The notes under the pieces are model-generated. The model was not told where the DNA came from and did no database searches. It saw only the letters and a program-made list of their open reading frames with translations. Of a stretch of DNA of 64,000 bases, positions 34,554 to 46,516 are shown piece by piece. Numbering within the stretch: position 1 is the first letter of the stretch; every line of letters begins with the position of its first letter. This DNA comes from Trichosporon coremiiforme. Its lineage: Eukaryota > Basidiomycota > Tremellomycetes > Trichosporonales > Trichosporonaceae. The translations under genes were made by a program, and so were the position numbers. Location: assembly GCA_039545355.1 (NCBI GenBank), contig BCJJ01000024.1:434001-498000 (forward strand), in the 5' to 3' direction.

Positions 34554-36313
34554 AACACGACCTTTGACGCTTCTACAAGGAGCCCTTCCACTTAATACCG
34601 ACACAACCTAACCCCTTGCATTTCCTTATTCTAGACTATTTGTAGGCATCTATGAGCTACCTGTATAACGTATGACTTCGTATGAATCGGCATGACTGTC
34701 GCGACCATCTTCGAGCGAGCGCATTTGTAAGAAGCGCAACATCGAGCAACTACGTCGAAGCACCCAGGCCGACCAGCCTCGTCTTCAGCCTTCGGAGGTC
34801 CCTGTATCCCAGCACACATACCGTCCTCCAGGCGCTGCGTCGCATTCCTCTACTCTCCTCACTGCATTGGCCACCGCCTGACGCGGCGTCGGGCATCGGG
34901 CTTGGTGCTTCGGCTGGAAAAGCAGAGGCAAAACAAGTACAGGATTCGACTAAAAATAGAAGACTCCGAGGGTACGACGAGGGGTGCGAGGAGGGACCGA
35001 GGGTTGCGGCGTCGGATTCGATCGCCCTGCGGCGCATGCGGCGCACGCGGCTCATACGGCGCCCGTGTGAGCCAGTTTCGGAGCGGACTCTGAAGTGCGA
35101 GTGCGGAGACTGATCATAGCATGCGGGTACAAGTTTCGGGGGAATCCCTAATCAGGCGAGACGGAGCAACACTTTCAAGCGAGTACAGCGTGACTTCTTT
35201 GCACGTGGGGATGCAAAGGATGCAGTGTGGGCAGGTCTTGTCGTACTCAACGCTGCCATCAAAAGAGGTCAGCCTAAGCGAGGTCTCCGACGGCTGCGCT
35301 GCATTCACCTTCGCCATATTCATAGCCGTTTGAGGGAGACCATTCAGCCAACTTTGTCCACGCAAACAAGGCGTAAACAGCGGAGACGCATCCGCCCACT
35401 GACCAACCACCGAAGGAAAACATGGACACCGAGCGAACGTTCCGGCCAATACGAACGTTGACGACGAGCCCGGGGAAGCCCCGGGGCACACGTTGCTTGT
35501 CTCTCTGGACGCCGAGGAGGGGCTTACCACATCGTCGCCCTTGTCATTCACGTCGCTCTCCAGCCACAGTGTTGCCACAGTTGTACCCAAAGCTCAGAAT
35601 AGCCACGACTCTTTGCGCTCTGATCGCCACCACTGGCTGGAGAGGGGATGACGGAGGTGGCGCGACTGACTTGCAGCTGACTTGACGTTGGCGCCCACCT
35701 GACAGCTCCACATGTAGCAGCCGCTGAGCTTCACCAAACTGCATACACTCGAGTACCAGACACCGTCCAAGCTTTCCTTTGGTGTCAGTTGTCAGTTGCA
35801 CCCCCAGTCCTGTTGGACGGCGCCCGGAGGCGAGAGACGGGTTTCGGCGACCCCCTACAGTGGAGTAGTGGGCTGGCGGGACCGGCTCGACCTGGCTCCA
35901 CCGCACAAGCTGTAAAACACAAGCTCCACCAAGGGGATTCTCCGAGTCACTCGGACCTCGCAGAGTGTATTGGACCTGGCCGGTAACTCCGGGGCCTTCA
36001 TTTGCATCATTGCTTGTTCTACCGTATCTACAATTATTTCAGCCGCTCCAGATACTTCTACTAAATCTTGAGCCTTCTGTCGTCATCAAACCCGCTTTCT
36101 GCCGCCTCCCCCAGCTCCAGACTTTGGGCCACCGTTGTCGTCATATATGAATAGCTGACATTCCGCCGCATTCCGCTGCGTGCCTCCCTTCGTGCCGTTT
36201 CGGACCGTAGCGTTTCCGCTGCTTGCCGCTCACCTTCACCAAAGCGGCTCCACCGCAGGCTCCACTCTCCACTATCGCTTACCCCTGCGAGGAGTTTGCA
36301 CGCGATGCAGTGC
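34554..36313. other. 1.8 kb gap with unresolved short frames
   Basis: The stretch 34554-35100 is probably the 3' UTR of the unknown gene. On the minus strand, 35100-35900 shows several short protein-like pieces next to plausible donors (for example WLESDVNDKGDDV before GTAAGC at about 35530, and a hydrophobic SFGGWSVGGCVSAVYALF at about 35360-35420). I could not join them in one phase, so no gene is called. The stretch 35900-36313 should be the 3' UTR of the gamma-glutamyltransferase. Confidence 0.35.
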
Positions 36314-39300
36314 TCACGCGACCTTTGCAACACCGGCACTGGGCCGGCGAGCGCGGTACGCGTCCGACTTGGGCGCGGCGAATACGTACCCGCCCGTCCA
36401 GCCTTCGTACTTGCGAGGGTCGCCGGCTGCGTCGTAACCAGCGCCCGAAACGGCAAGACACACGGGGGTGCTGAAGGATTCTGCTGTCAACACTTGCTCT
36501 CCTTGATGTTTACACTACAGGTGACGCTCAACGAGACACAAAAGAGAATGCAGGGGACGAGGGATGAGAGAAAAGAAAAAATATTTTCGGATGGACGACT
36601 TAGGAATCGAACCAAAGACCTCGTCAATGCTAGCGATATGCTAATGACGCGCTCTACCAACTGAGCTAGACGCCCCGAATTGATCTGACAGATGTAGCGG
36701 AGACGGCCCATATACGGCCTCGAGCCGTCGCAAGCCCAAGAGCATGGATTAGTGTCGATCCGTAACACGTCCCGAGCTGGCCTGCTTCGCTCGACAGTAA
36801 CCCCACAGCCAGGCCTCCCCGAGCACGGTGTCAAGAGGGATGGGGTGCTGGAAACGGTACTTACTGGGGATCCACTCGACCTTGTGTCCGCGCTTCTCGA
36901 GGGCTTTCGCGTCCACTTCCGACCAGCCTTGGACAGGGGCGCCTCGGTCTGTGTCCTGCTCAAAAGTAGTGACGTTGGGGAGGAGTTGGTTGTGCAGACG
37001 GCGGAAGGAGAGCGCATCTCCCGGTGCCATACCATAATCAACCCTGTTCCTGATGACTTGCACGTTGCAACTGATGATAGTTGAGCCGCCCGCCGCGCCG
37101 CCGGCCATGAGGTCTGGACCCGTTGGTGCGTCTGGGGAGAGCGTGTTCGGAGCAGAACGTTCGAGGATGTATGGGCACGATGAGGACTGAGGGCGCTTGC
37201 CCGCCTGAACGTAGTTCGCAGGCGACGGGGCATAACCAAACCCGTTCGGCCGGCCGGGGATGCTGAAGTCGTCGAGAGAGTCGTTCAGCACGATGTTGTA
37301 CCCCGGCACAATGATGCGGCTCGCCCAAATCTGCCCAATCGTGGTCGTCAGAGTCACTGTGAGACCATTTTCGTCGGTAACAGTGATGTTCGATGTACCG
37401 TGGTCGGCTGGCTGAGCGTGTCTGCAGTTAGCCACAGCTCAGTTTGCTGGTAAAACTGCAGCATTGAGGATCAGCAGAGCACAGCCACCAGTCGCCACAT
37501 CAAAGCCGCAAGTATGGCACAGACAGCAGCACTCGCAAAGGTCATGATAGAGAATTAAGCCGCCGCCCGCAGTGGGTTGGTGATTACCCTGCCACTCAAT
37601 ACTGCCGTCATCGCTAAGCTGCCGGTGATCGAAAGGACCCTCCGACGTGACGGAGAAGAGTGATTGGTCCTCGCTCACATCCGAAATTGCAGGCATGTCG
37701 GCAACGCCGCCAACGTCGGACTTCGAGTGAAGCTAGAACGGGCAAGCAGCCTCCGAGATAATGTGGTACTCCCCGTGCCACATGCCACTCTCTCAGAGGT
37801 GAGAGATGATCGTAGAACGTGATGTTACTCGTCTGAGAGTATGGTGGCGACGGTCTCCTCTACCCTGCCCGTGCGGCTTTGCGGCAAAATTTCAACAGCC
37901 CCATGTTCGAACACTGGGGTCCGGGACAAAGCGTGCTTCGTCCCTCCTGAATGAAAAGGAGGACGACCGGTCAAATTAACCTTGTCACCGGATGACGCAT
38001 GGGCACACCTGGCTGACGCAAAGAGACAATCAACAGAGAGTTCCTGATGACCGCAGGCAGTCCAGTTCTTCTGCGCTGTCCGTAGAAAATCGGCGGTTTC
38101 ACAGCCAGGAGCAGCCTCTCTCGGAGTCAGAAAAGACGAGGTGGACCCAAAATCACTAACGGCAAGCCGCTGCCACTGTCACCCTAAGATCATAGGTAGC
38201 ACTCGCTTTGTCTTAGGTTCGGGCCCTTACCAGTCGAGCGCTTAACTGGTTGTGCGAAGCTGCGGCCTCCCAACTCGATCCTGACGAGAGAAAGCTGTGG
38301 CTCCGTGTGTCGTAGTGAAGGTGCGGGCAGCGCTTCCGTCGGCTGGGGCGGCTGGCACTTAAGCCACGCTCGACGGCGCAGGCCGCCACCACAGTAACCG
38401 CCGACATTCCACACTCGCTGCAACTGGCGTTCTGTGGCTTGTACTCGACTATCATCCTGAACTCACCTGGTGTACGCCTCTGGGTCCTGGGTATCGTCCT
38501 TGATGAACTGCGCCTTGGCTTTGGGATCGGCCAGCATTATCTTCTCAGTTTCTTTGGTATCCTTCACGAAGGCGGGGTCGCCGAGCGCCGTGCGCTCCCC
38601 GTATGCGAGCCTCAGAGCCTCGATTGTGATGTGGTTGTCGTGCTCTGAACCGGCATCATTCAGCGCAAATTCGTTCATCGTCCCCAGGGCCGAGAGCAAG
38701 ACAGCACCCGAGGCCGGCGCAGACACTGAGGTCACCTTGTAGCCTCTGTAGGTTGACGAGATTGGGTCGCGCCATACAGGCTGGTAGTCTGTTGTTAGCG
38801 AGAAGCAGCACGCTTTCAGCATCTCGACTGCTTTTGATTACATTGAGGCCCGGTGCCACGGCATGGCAAGTTTCGGAGACACATTACGCCAAGAAGCACA
38901 ACCCCGATGTCCTTTGGACACCGAGGTGCGTTACCACATAGGCATCGGGATCACCGTGAAGGGGGATGTCGGATGTAAAGCCTGTGCACACCGACACTGC
39001 CGCATATCCGCATCTACTTCGTCGCCACCATCGATCCCAGCGATCCACGCTCGAGTCACATTCCGCGCGCGCTGGACGTGCGACAACGAAGTGAAACCCG
39101 ACGTCCGATGTTCTCGGTCTCACTCCGCCAAGCTCGGTCATATCCCTCATCCCACAGACATGGGCCACTCACCAACGAGGTCTTGCTTGGTCATGAGCCC
39201 GCCCCTGTCCTGGATCGCTTTCGCAATGGCGTCCCCGATTTCGCCTTCATACAGTGCCATGGGATCCTCGCCGATGATCTCGAGCGTGCGCGCGTACTCG

Positions 39301-40499
39301 AGACGCTGGTAGTTCTCGCCTTCGGGAATGATGTGCCCGTTCCGCGTCCAGGTCTTGAGGAAGTCGGGGTCATTGGCCATCCATGACCCCTCGACGCTCG
39401 GGGCTTGCGGACAGTCGCGCGCGATGAACTGTGGTGAGCATGAGTGCTCTGGAGCAGAGAAGGGCGAGATGAGATGACATCGAGGTTGGAGGAGGGTGCA
39501 TGAAGAGGAAGGAGGAAGACGATTGCCGCCCATGCAGCTGCGCAGCGTTGATGCCGGCTCGCACTCGTTAATGCCGGCTAAGCTATGCCACCCATAGGTT
39601 CTACCCCCCACCAGACAGCGCTAGCAGTGCTAGTGCGGAAAATCTGAGTCTAATTCTTATGTGAGGGCGAGACCGGTCTGGCCGCGAGCTTAAGAGCGCA
39701 TGCGGCACTTGTCCGGGAGGCCAGGAGGTATACGTCAAGCCGCTGTTCTCGTCAAGCTTTGGGTTAGACGACTGATCGGCCATGCGCTCTTCGTAATGTT
39801 ACCAAGTTACGAGCGAGGTTACGACGCCGAGCATGTGTGGCACAGTGCCGCTTTGCAGGGAAGACATGCGGACGCAACACAAGGGGAACGAGGGGCCGGT
39901 CCAGTGATGGTGTCGTGTTTGCGTTTGCGGACGTGCGGATCTGAACTGTGTAGTACCGTCGCCTGCTACCTGTCTTCCCTGGACGCTCGTCGTTGTCTTC
40001 CTCCTCTAGTAGCACGAGAAACGCGGTCATCCAACACCACCCGAGTTTCGAGCATGGGAGGGGTACTCACGTCATACAAATCCTTGCCCATGGGCACACC
40101 CTCTCTCGCCAGCCGCACGACGGGCGCGACGCACTCCTTCCATGCAAGCTTCCCAAATCGCTCATGCAGAGCCTTGAGCCCCTTGATTTCGCCGGGCACA
40201 ATGACGCTGTTGCCGCCAACCATGGTGTCCTTAATCTGAATGTACTCTTGCGTGATAGCCTTCGGTGCCGTACCGCGGAAGTCAATGTAGCTGTATCCAG
40301 AATCACCGGACGAAGGCTGGCGGACAAGGGCAAAGCCGCTGCCGCCGATGCAGCTGTGGTAAGGACAGAAGAGGTGGACTGCCAGCGTCGTAGTGATTGC
40401 GCAGTCGACCGCGTTGCCGCCCCGTGCCATCGTCGCAGCGCCGAGGTGAGAAGCTGAGCCGTGCTCACTCGCTATCGCGCCAGGGATCGGGTCGGGCAT
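36314..40499 (-). CDS. Gamma-glutamyltransferase
   Basis: An Ntn hydrolase that cleaves the gamma-glutamyl bond of glutathione and its conjugates. Exons 40499-40071, 39428-39173, 38788-38467, 37421-36865 and 36480-36314; 1731 nt, 576 residues, in frame. The N-terminus has GAIASEHGSASHLGAATMAR and GGNAVDCAI. The large-subunit region has CIGGSGFALV and DFRGTAPKAI. The catalytic Thr that starts the small subunit is in DHGTSNITVTD (about 345). GGAAGGSTIISCNVQVI is the oxyanion-loop region. AAGDPRKYEGWTGGYVF in the last exon is the usual C-terminal signature. No signal peptide is seen from the ATG at 40499; the frame above it uses only TTG, so an intracellular enzyme is likely. The introns are 642, 384, 1045 and 384 nt, far above the local norm, and the last contains a tRNA gene. 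Confidence 0.88.
36592..36675 (-). tRNA. tRNA-Ala (AGC) with an 11-nt intron, inside a protein-gene intron
   Basis: Read on the minus strand: acceptor GGGCGTC (36675-36669) pairs with GTCGTCC near 36593-36599, with one G-U and one U-U pair. The D arm is GCTC/GAGC with the AGTTGGTA loop. The anticodon stem CGTCA/TGACG (36649-36645 and 36626-36622) carries loop TTAGCA-T with anticodon AGC at 36642-36640. An 11-nt intron (36638-36628) sits one base 3' of the anticodon at the canonical position. The variable loop is AGGTC. The T arm is TTTGG-TTCGATT-CCTAA with one mismatch, and position 73 is A (36592). The ends resemble yeast tRNA-Ala(AGC). The gene lies wholly inside intron 4 of the gamma-glutamyltransferase on the same strand. 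Confidence 0.9.
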
Positions 40500-40820
40500 G
40501 ATGAATGTCGATTTCGATGTCAGAGGTGAATGTGACTGATGCAAGGCAGCCAATTGATTCAGCGTGCTGAACGTGTGTGTCTGTGTGTCTGTGTGTGGGC
40601 GGTGCCGAGGGCGGCGAGGAACGTGTCACACCACGTACACCGGACCGTTTGTGTGTGCGGTGGCGCGGTGGGCTCGGCGTAAGCCGACGCCGTACGCCGT
40701 TCTGATCTCGGAAATGAGTCTTGAGTCACCGACCTGGGTTCATCACGTGCCGATAAGGTTCTTCCTCCAGTCCAACTTCGCTCGTTTTGACTACCTGATT
40801 ATGGCCATGCATACTACTGC
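40500..40820. other. Intergenic, promoter side of the gamma-glutamyltransferase
   Basis: 321 bp between the prolidase stop and the transferase start, both minus. It contains a TG/TC microsatellite at about 40573-40597. Nothing else stands out. Confidence 0.45.
40573..40597. repeat. TG-rich microsatellite
   Basis: Three TG runs separated by single C substitutions (GTGTGTGTCTGTGTGTCTG and on), about 75-100 bp upstream of the gamma-glutamyltransferase start codon on the minus strand. It may vary between strains. Confidence 0.8.
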
Positions 40821-42590
40821 TTACTCCGCTCCCGAGCACCTAGCCTCGACCCAAGCGCGGTCCCTGCCGACAGTAGTGAGGTTCTCGCACTTCTGGCCGT
40901 CGCGAACCGCCACGACGTCCTCAATACGCACACCACCAACGGGGAGGTACTTCTTGAGAACCTCGTGGTCGATGTACTGGTTGTCCCAAACGCCGTGCTC
41001 ATCAAGCATCTGCGGCGCGAAGTAGCAACCGGGCTCGACGGTGAGCACCATCTTGTCCTGCAGCTTCTGCCTGAGGCGGAGGTAGGCGTAAAGCTTGGCA
41101 GGAGTCTGCTTCGTGCGCTCGGGGAGATCCTTGTGTACCGTGCGGAGGTACTGCAGGGAGTCGTGGACGTCAAGCCCAAGAGAGTGTCCAAGACCGTGCG
41201 GCATGAACGCAGCCGAGACGCCGGTCTGCAGAATCGTCTCGGCATCTCCCTTCATGATGCCGAGCTGGAGGAAGCCGTCGATCAGAATTTCGTGAGCTCG
41301 AAGGTGCAGCGTATCCCAGTGGGCGCCGACGCGGACCATGTCCTCCGTCTCCTTCTGCATGCGCAGGACAAGCTCATAAATCTCGCCAGCGCGGTCGGTA
41401 TACTTGCCGCCGTTTCCGACGGGGATCGTGCGAGTGACGTCAGAAGCATAACCCTGCCAGTCGGCACCGGCGTCAATTAGAAGGATCTGAGGCTCGAAGG
41501 CACCAGCGTGCAGAGTGCTCGTCGAGGACGCATGGTCGTGGTCAGGAATGTCGCCGCAGCATCCACGGGCCATTCGGCGCGGGGTGAACGAGGTGTCTCC
41601 CGGAGCACGCGGGGTGGCAGTTGAAGGGAAGAGCCTGTCGTTGCAACTGAAACTGTCAGATCTATGACAAACGAACAGTCTTCGACTTACACATAGTGTA
41701 GAGTGCTGGCGTGGTGGCCTGAAGCACAGATAGGGAGGTACGCCTGCTCAGCGCCCATGCGACGGCACGTAGCTACGAAGAGAGCCTCGGCGTCTTGCTC
41801 GCTCTCAACCTCCCATTCAGTCAGGCCCTCGTGTCCGGTGCGCTCCTTCGAGGAAGGTGTGCCCTTAGCTCGGCGGGCGGCGAAGCGTCCAAGCTCGCGC
41901 ATAAGGACCTCGTGTGCTCCCGAGGTGATGGCGTTCGCCTTGCGAATGAGGTCGATCTCCTCCTCAGTCTTCGTCAGACGGGCAATGTGGAGAGCATTGC
42001 GGAGGTGCTCGGAAGAGTGCTTCGCCTTTTGGAGCAACTCGTTGACGGCGGAGGGAAGGGGAGGGAACTCGTGCGTGACGGGCAGGGTGTGGATCGTGAC
42101 GTCGCTAGGAAGCTGCGACAAAGCGCTGGCAATGTCAGTGGTCGCCTTGTAGTCTCCAGCATCGAAGCGCTTCCTGGCGTCGTCGAGGGTGGGAGGCGCG
42201 ACGCTCCACATCGTCTCAAGGGGATCAGCGGGAGGGATGAAGAGCGTGTGCTGGACATTGTTGGCACCCGGGGTGAAGGTAATGAGAACGCTAGCATCGT
42301 GCACGTCGTGAGCACCAGACAGGTAATTGAAGTTGGCCTCCTGGTCTACATGTTAGTTTTAACAGCTTCTGCATCTGAGCTCACGGAACGGCTGCTCGCG
42401 ATCAGTGTCATCGCGGCACGTCACAGGGGTACCTTGAAGGAAGATCGCATGAGTCTGCGGTTAGCTCGACTATACGTGCGGATTAGCTTACACCCTGGCG
42501 CTCGGACTCGGGAAGCTGCTTAGTGAGCTCGCCGGCGAGCTTGATAGCGTGAGTGCGTGCTGGAAGCTTGGCGACGGGAGTGACGGTCAT
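40821..42590 (-). CDS. Xaa-Pro dipeptidase / aminopeptidase P-type M24B peptidase
   Basis: A dinuclear-metal peptidase that removes residues next to proline. Exons 42590-42492, 42454-42385, 42345-41691 and 41646-40821; 1650 nt, 549 residues, in frame. The N-terminal AMP_N-like domain includes HAIFLQGTPV and PFHQEANFNYLSG. In the pita-bread domain all five prolidase metal ligands are found: two Asp in LLIDAGADWQGYASDVTRT (about 333 and 344), His in HGLGHSLGLDVHD, Glu in VLTVEPGCYF and Glu in VGGVRIEDVV. The spacing and LDVHD favour prolidase over aminopeptidase P, but the substrate is not certain. Before the first ligand it has a Cys/His-containing insertion (RMARGCCGDIPDHDH). The start is the ATG giving MTVTPVAKLPAR; an earlier in-frame ATG near 42758 exists. 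It is in tandem with the transferase, both acting in peptide turnover, but I see no proof of co-regulation. Confidence 0.93.
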
Positions 42591-43033
42591 GACGGTGGCG
42601 TGGAGAGAGGTGGCAAGAGATGGACTGTTGAAAACACGGCTATCACCGATCGCTGGAAATATGTCACCGCCCGGTCGGAACCAGCGCCTCGCGCCTCGCG
42701 CGCTTACTTCAGGTGGAGGCGGTGACTGCGGTTCACCTGCTTCTGAGACAAACCCCAATCAATCTCTTGTGTTTGCTGTCTCTTGCACACGCAGGTGGCT
42801 TAGAAGTCCAGGTGGGCTGACAGCATGTTGCTCAGCGGGGCAGAGGACAAAGAAGGGACTTTGCGGCATGCACTGAGCTGCGGCGCTGCAGGGGCTGGTG
42901 GTAGGGCGGTTACTGCAGATGTCTGCCTTCCATCCTTGTGGAGCAAGATGTCCTCGTCAAGAAAGCTCATGCAAGTTTACTACTATGACAACAGTTGTAC
43001 GTCTTTATGGTTCTATGCGATCGTTAGTCCGTC
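42591..43033. other. Intergenic between prolidase and the Fmp32-like gene
   Basis: 443 bp holding the prolidase promoter and the 3' UTR of the Fmp32-like gene. It contains only weak short frames. No RNA gene is seen. Confidence 0.45.
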
Positions 43034-44234
43034 TCAAATGCGATCGACATAAATCTCCGGGTCCGACTTGCGCCGCTCCCGTCGATCGCGCTCTTTCTCC
43101 TTTCGCTCAGCCGGATATGCCGAGGAAAGAAGCTTCTCTATCCGCGCCTCGTAGTCGAAGTCGTCATCGGTACCGACGCCGACGTCCTTCGTAATATTGG
43201 GCAGAGGCGGTGGTTCGACCTTAGGCTGCGGCGAGTCAACATGCGGGTCGCCGATGGTCAAGTTCGAGATGCCGACGCCGCAAACGACGAGCACAACAAG
43301 GATGGCGATAGCCCTGCGAGTAGCCTCCCACTTGGCGCTCTCGATCTCCGTTTTCAGATCTCCGACTGAAATCGTCGCACGATTGTTGATTTCCTGACCG
43401 TTAGCAGAGGCGGGTAATGCAGTTGGGCACCCAGTGACTCACCTCGATCAGGATATCAAACCCCTTCAAGCCAGCCCTGGTTTCGTCCTTCGTTGTACTC
43501 AGATCCAGCTCAATGTCATGCTTCAGGACTTGAACATTTTCAGCCATGCGCTGGTCCACGCTCTCTAACTCGCGCCTCACGGCAGTCACGGCGTTCCGCG
43601 CTGCAATACCAGCGTTACGGTTGCGCACCTCGAACTCGGTACGGAGCTTTGACAGCGCAGCCTTATACAGGTATGCCTCCTGCGGTTGTCAGCTAAGCTC
43701 CAGGTGACTGCAGCTTACGTTCTCCAGCTCTTCCTTGCTGAGCATATTCGAGGTGGCACGCTCCGAACGCTGATTCAACAATTGACGAGTGCCGACCATG
43801 AGCGTCTTGGCTGTCTCTTCGGGCACGGACGCCTTCTCGAGCACGGTCACAAAGGTGTACGTATTGAAAGGGTGGCGACTCTTTCGGGGCGGCGCCGCTG
43901 AAGATCCTGGGAAGGGATTCGGTAATGGAACACGAGCGACGGCCATGGTCGTCGCATCCGGCTCATCGATATCGGGGAAGAAGTCGATGGGACGCCTCGG
44001 TCCTCTGTCTTCGACAGAATTCGGCTTCTCATCGCGCTGCTCGGCAGCTCCATGGGCTTCTGGCTCTGGCTCGCGGGCTTCCTCAACGTGTGGTGGCGGG
44101 GGAAGGCCAATTGCGTCGTGGTGGTCAGGAGGAGGGCGAGGCGGTGGCGTCGAGGACAGAGCTCGCTGCTGCTGGGCCGAAGCGCGGAGGCGCGAGCTCG
44201 ACGCTACACGCCTTACCAGACGGGTCGTGAGCAT
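43034..44234 (-). CDS. Mitochondrial DUF1640 protein (Fmp32 / MCUR1 / CCDC90 family)
   Basis: Members sit in the mitochondrial inner membrane with a coiled coil in the matrix. Human MCUR1 affects calcium uptake, and yeast Fmp32 and its relatives have been linked to cytochrome oxidase assembly and proline metabolism. Exons 44234-43719, 43679-43443 and 43393-43034; 1113 nt, 370 residues, in frame. The N-terminus LTTRLVRRVASSSRLRASA is a basic presequence, followed by a Pro-rich linker. The core starts at FNTYTFVTVLEKASVPEE and continues through a long helical coiled coil (LSKLRTEFEVRNRNAGIAAR, RMAENVQVLKHDIELDL). A transmembrane helix follows (AIAIVLVVLCGVGIS). A charged tail of about 80 residues extends past the membrane segment, longer than usual, and is rich in Lys/Arg/Glu. 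Confidence 0.88.
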
Positions 44235-46516
44235 GTGTGTTGGGCGAACCTAAGGACGGGGCTGGTCGAGTATCGTGAAACGGGGCAAAGATGGTTGGGT
44301 GAGTGTATGGCTAGTGACACTGGCGCGTCATACACCTGCCGACCAACAAATACACGACGGGACGCTGCCAGCACACTCCCACGTGGTTCACGTGGAGCAG
44401 TCACGTGATTGAGTCCACCATTCCCGTCTGATGGGTCCGTTTCGAGGTGCGGATCGTTTGATGCGCTGTGTGATCGCCGTATTATAACGCCACAAAGATG
44501 AACGAGGCTATGGGGCGCCAATGAGAGGAGTCAAGAACGTTTACGAAGCGGAGCGTGCTCTGCGTCATCTACAGTGCCTTGTCACAGTGACGGCCGGCCA
44601 GAGAGCAGCTCAGGAACGGGCCAGAGCATGGATCTGCGCATGCGCCCGCGTATAAACGTTGCCCGGTGCGGATCACCGGTTTGCGACCGCCGGTCCGACG
44701 TCACAGGTCGAGATCCGTTCGCCTTGCCAGCAAGCCAACTCGCACAGATCCCTGCGCTGTGCCTCTCGGATCTCGGCGTTCGAAAACCTCGCTTCAGGGG
44801 ACGGCGAAGAGCCTGAGTGGTCGCGGATGGCCGGGGAACAACGGCCCGGCTCCTCTAGTTCTTCTGGCCAGGCATTAGAACGGAGGGAAATAATGTTAGC
44901 GCTGAAAAGGGCTGCTTCGCCGAGTAGAGGCGGGATGACATCAGGATGGAGGGCTATCGGCGACTAGCATAAGTGTAAACAACCTGGTTCGCTGTGGGAA
45001 ACGACAGCGACTGAAGCGGTCCCCACAGAGCGAGGACCATGCCTACCCTTGGAACATTAGGTGAGTCAGTTCCCGTTGCGCCGGACTGTGACAAAGGCGT
45101 TTCCGATGGACAAAGGCGTCTCCGATGAATGAAGTTCCCGACGATCATCTGCGAACGGATACGACACGAAGTCAGAAGAGGCTTGCGCGAGGGTTTATGA
45201 TGTACCTCATCGTTCCTCGGTTTCCGCCTCGGGGGTCGAGTGATTGTCAGTCTAGGCGGGCAGATAGGCAGGAAATGTTCTGGACAACTGTATCGAGATC
45301 TGTTTCAGTCAGAAACTCCAGCTGGGGGTCTAAGGAAAAGTGCAAAGTCATCTTTGTCCTGAGATGGGGAAGCCGTTGTCGCACAAGCACTCAACCACCA
45401 GGGGAGAAGGGCAATGGCCTGTGTGTGTAGCAGTCGATGGGTAAGGGAAGTGTACTCCGGAGTCTACAAGGATTAGCCACATTCAGCCCCTCTGTGTGTG
45501 CAGCGGAGATCAGCCCTAAAATAGCAAACGAGAAGGTCTGCAGGGTAGTCGAAACATCGAGGAATATTCAGATACGCCTCGTGACGGAGAGTATCCGGTG
45601 TTCTGCACTCTGTCATACGTACTCTTGCGCCGTCTGCGTCTGACGACGCTTCTCGAGCAATCGCTAGGAAGTCTGCGCGTCGTCACTGCCCGTTTGGGAA
45701 GGCTCCTGACGTTGAAGCTTAATCCTTAGTGGTCTCGCCCGCATTTCGTGTGGTAAGCACGCATACGGTAGATGGGCTGCGTACGTTCAAGGCGCATCAC
45801 CGCTTACCAGAGGTACGGCGCTCAATGCGGCATTGACATCGATGATGAGAGAGACTGCGCACCAGAATTGATTGACGGGCGGGCCAGGTGCGAGCGCAAC
45901 GGATGCAGCAGCAACACTTCAGACAGGAAGGACTGGGACGAGGGGACTGCTGAGCCAGACGCAACAATCGGCGCAAACAAAGCCGCCGGGGAGAGCAGGG
46001 CCAATTTAGAGCGAATGTTTACCAACGGACTGTGTTACACGGCGCTGGTGTCTGATGGCCCACGCTAGCGGAGCATAGTACCCACGTAAGCCCGCTGGCC
46101 CTGTAGCTGCGAGATCCTTCTCCTCGCCGGAGAAACGTTCTCTGGATTCAGTCCCTGCGTCCTGTAGATTATCCAGGCTCTGGGTGTCTAACCCTCAGGT
46201 CCTTAATCCGTAATCACTTGGGGTTCGGAAGTGGTGAGGTGTGGAGGCGTAGAAACGGCCATGTCCAAAAATCACGCAACGAACGGAATCCCGACCGATC
46301 CACTGCGAGGGGACTGCTGTAGGCTGGCTAGTGAATCAATCAACCAACACCATGGACAGCACACGCGGGCATTGTCACGGTGGTCACGGTCTCCTTCTCA
46401 GGTGCGTCCTGCATCAGGTGCAGCATACACTTCATGCTCCTGCTCTGTCTACCGCATGAAGCCCGTACGGCAGTGACGTCAGGAGCCGATGAGACGCGGC
46501 ACAGCGGATCTTGCGG
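44235..46516. other. Gene-poor tract, part 1
   Basis: 2.3 kb with no convincing gene. The stretch 44235-44530 should be the Fmp32-like promoter. A minus frame at 46025-45822 begins with a signal-peptide-like segment (SKLALLSPAALFAPIVASGSA) but is 67 codons, ends abruptly, and has no visible splice partners. No RNA gene or transposon end is seen. Confidence 0.4.

Noticed and set aside
36749..36864. C-terminal tail of the transferase in the unspliced frame (to 36749)
   Set aside because: It begins at a perfect GTAAGT donor and does not resemble the family; the true C-terminus is in the exon at 36480-36314.
38190..38260. Possible tRNA-like element (GGTTCGGGCC) inside a transferase intron
   Set aside because: No matching acceptor stem, D arm or anticodon arm could be drawn on either strand.
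45822..46025. 67-codon frame with a signal-peptide-like start
   Set aside because: Short, ends in low-complexity Ser, no splice partner and no conserved cysteine pattern to support a secreted peptide.
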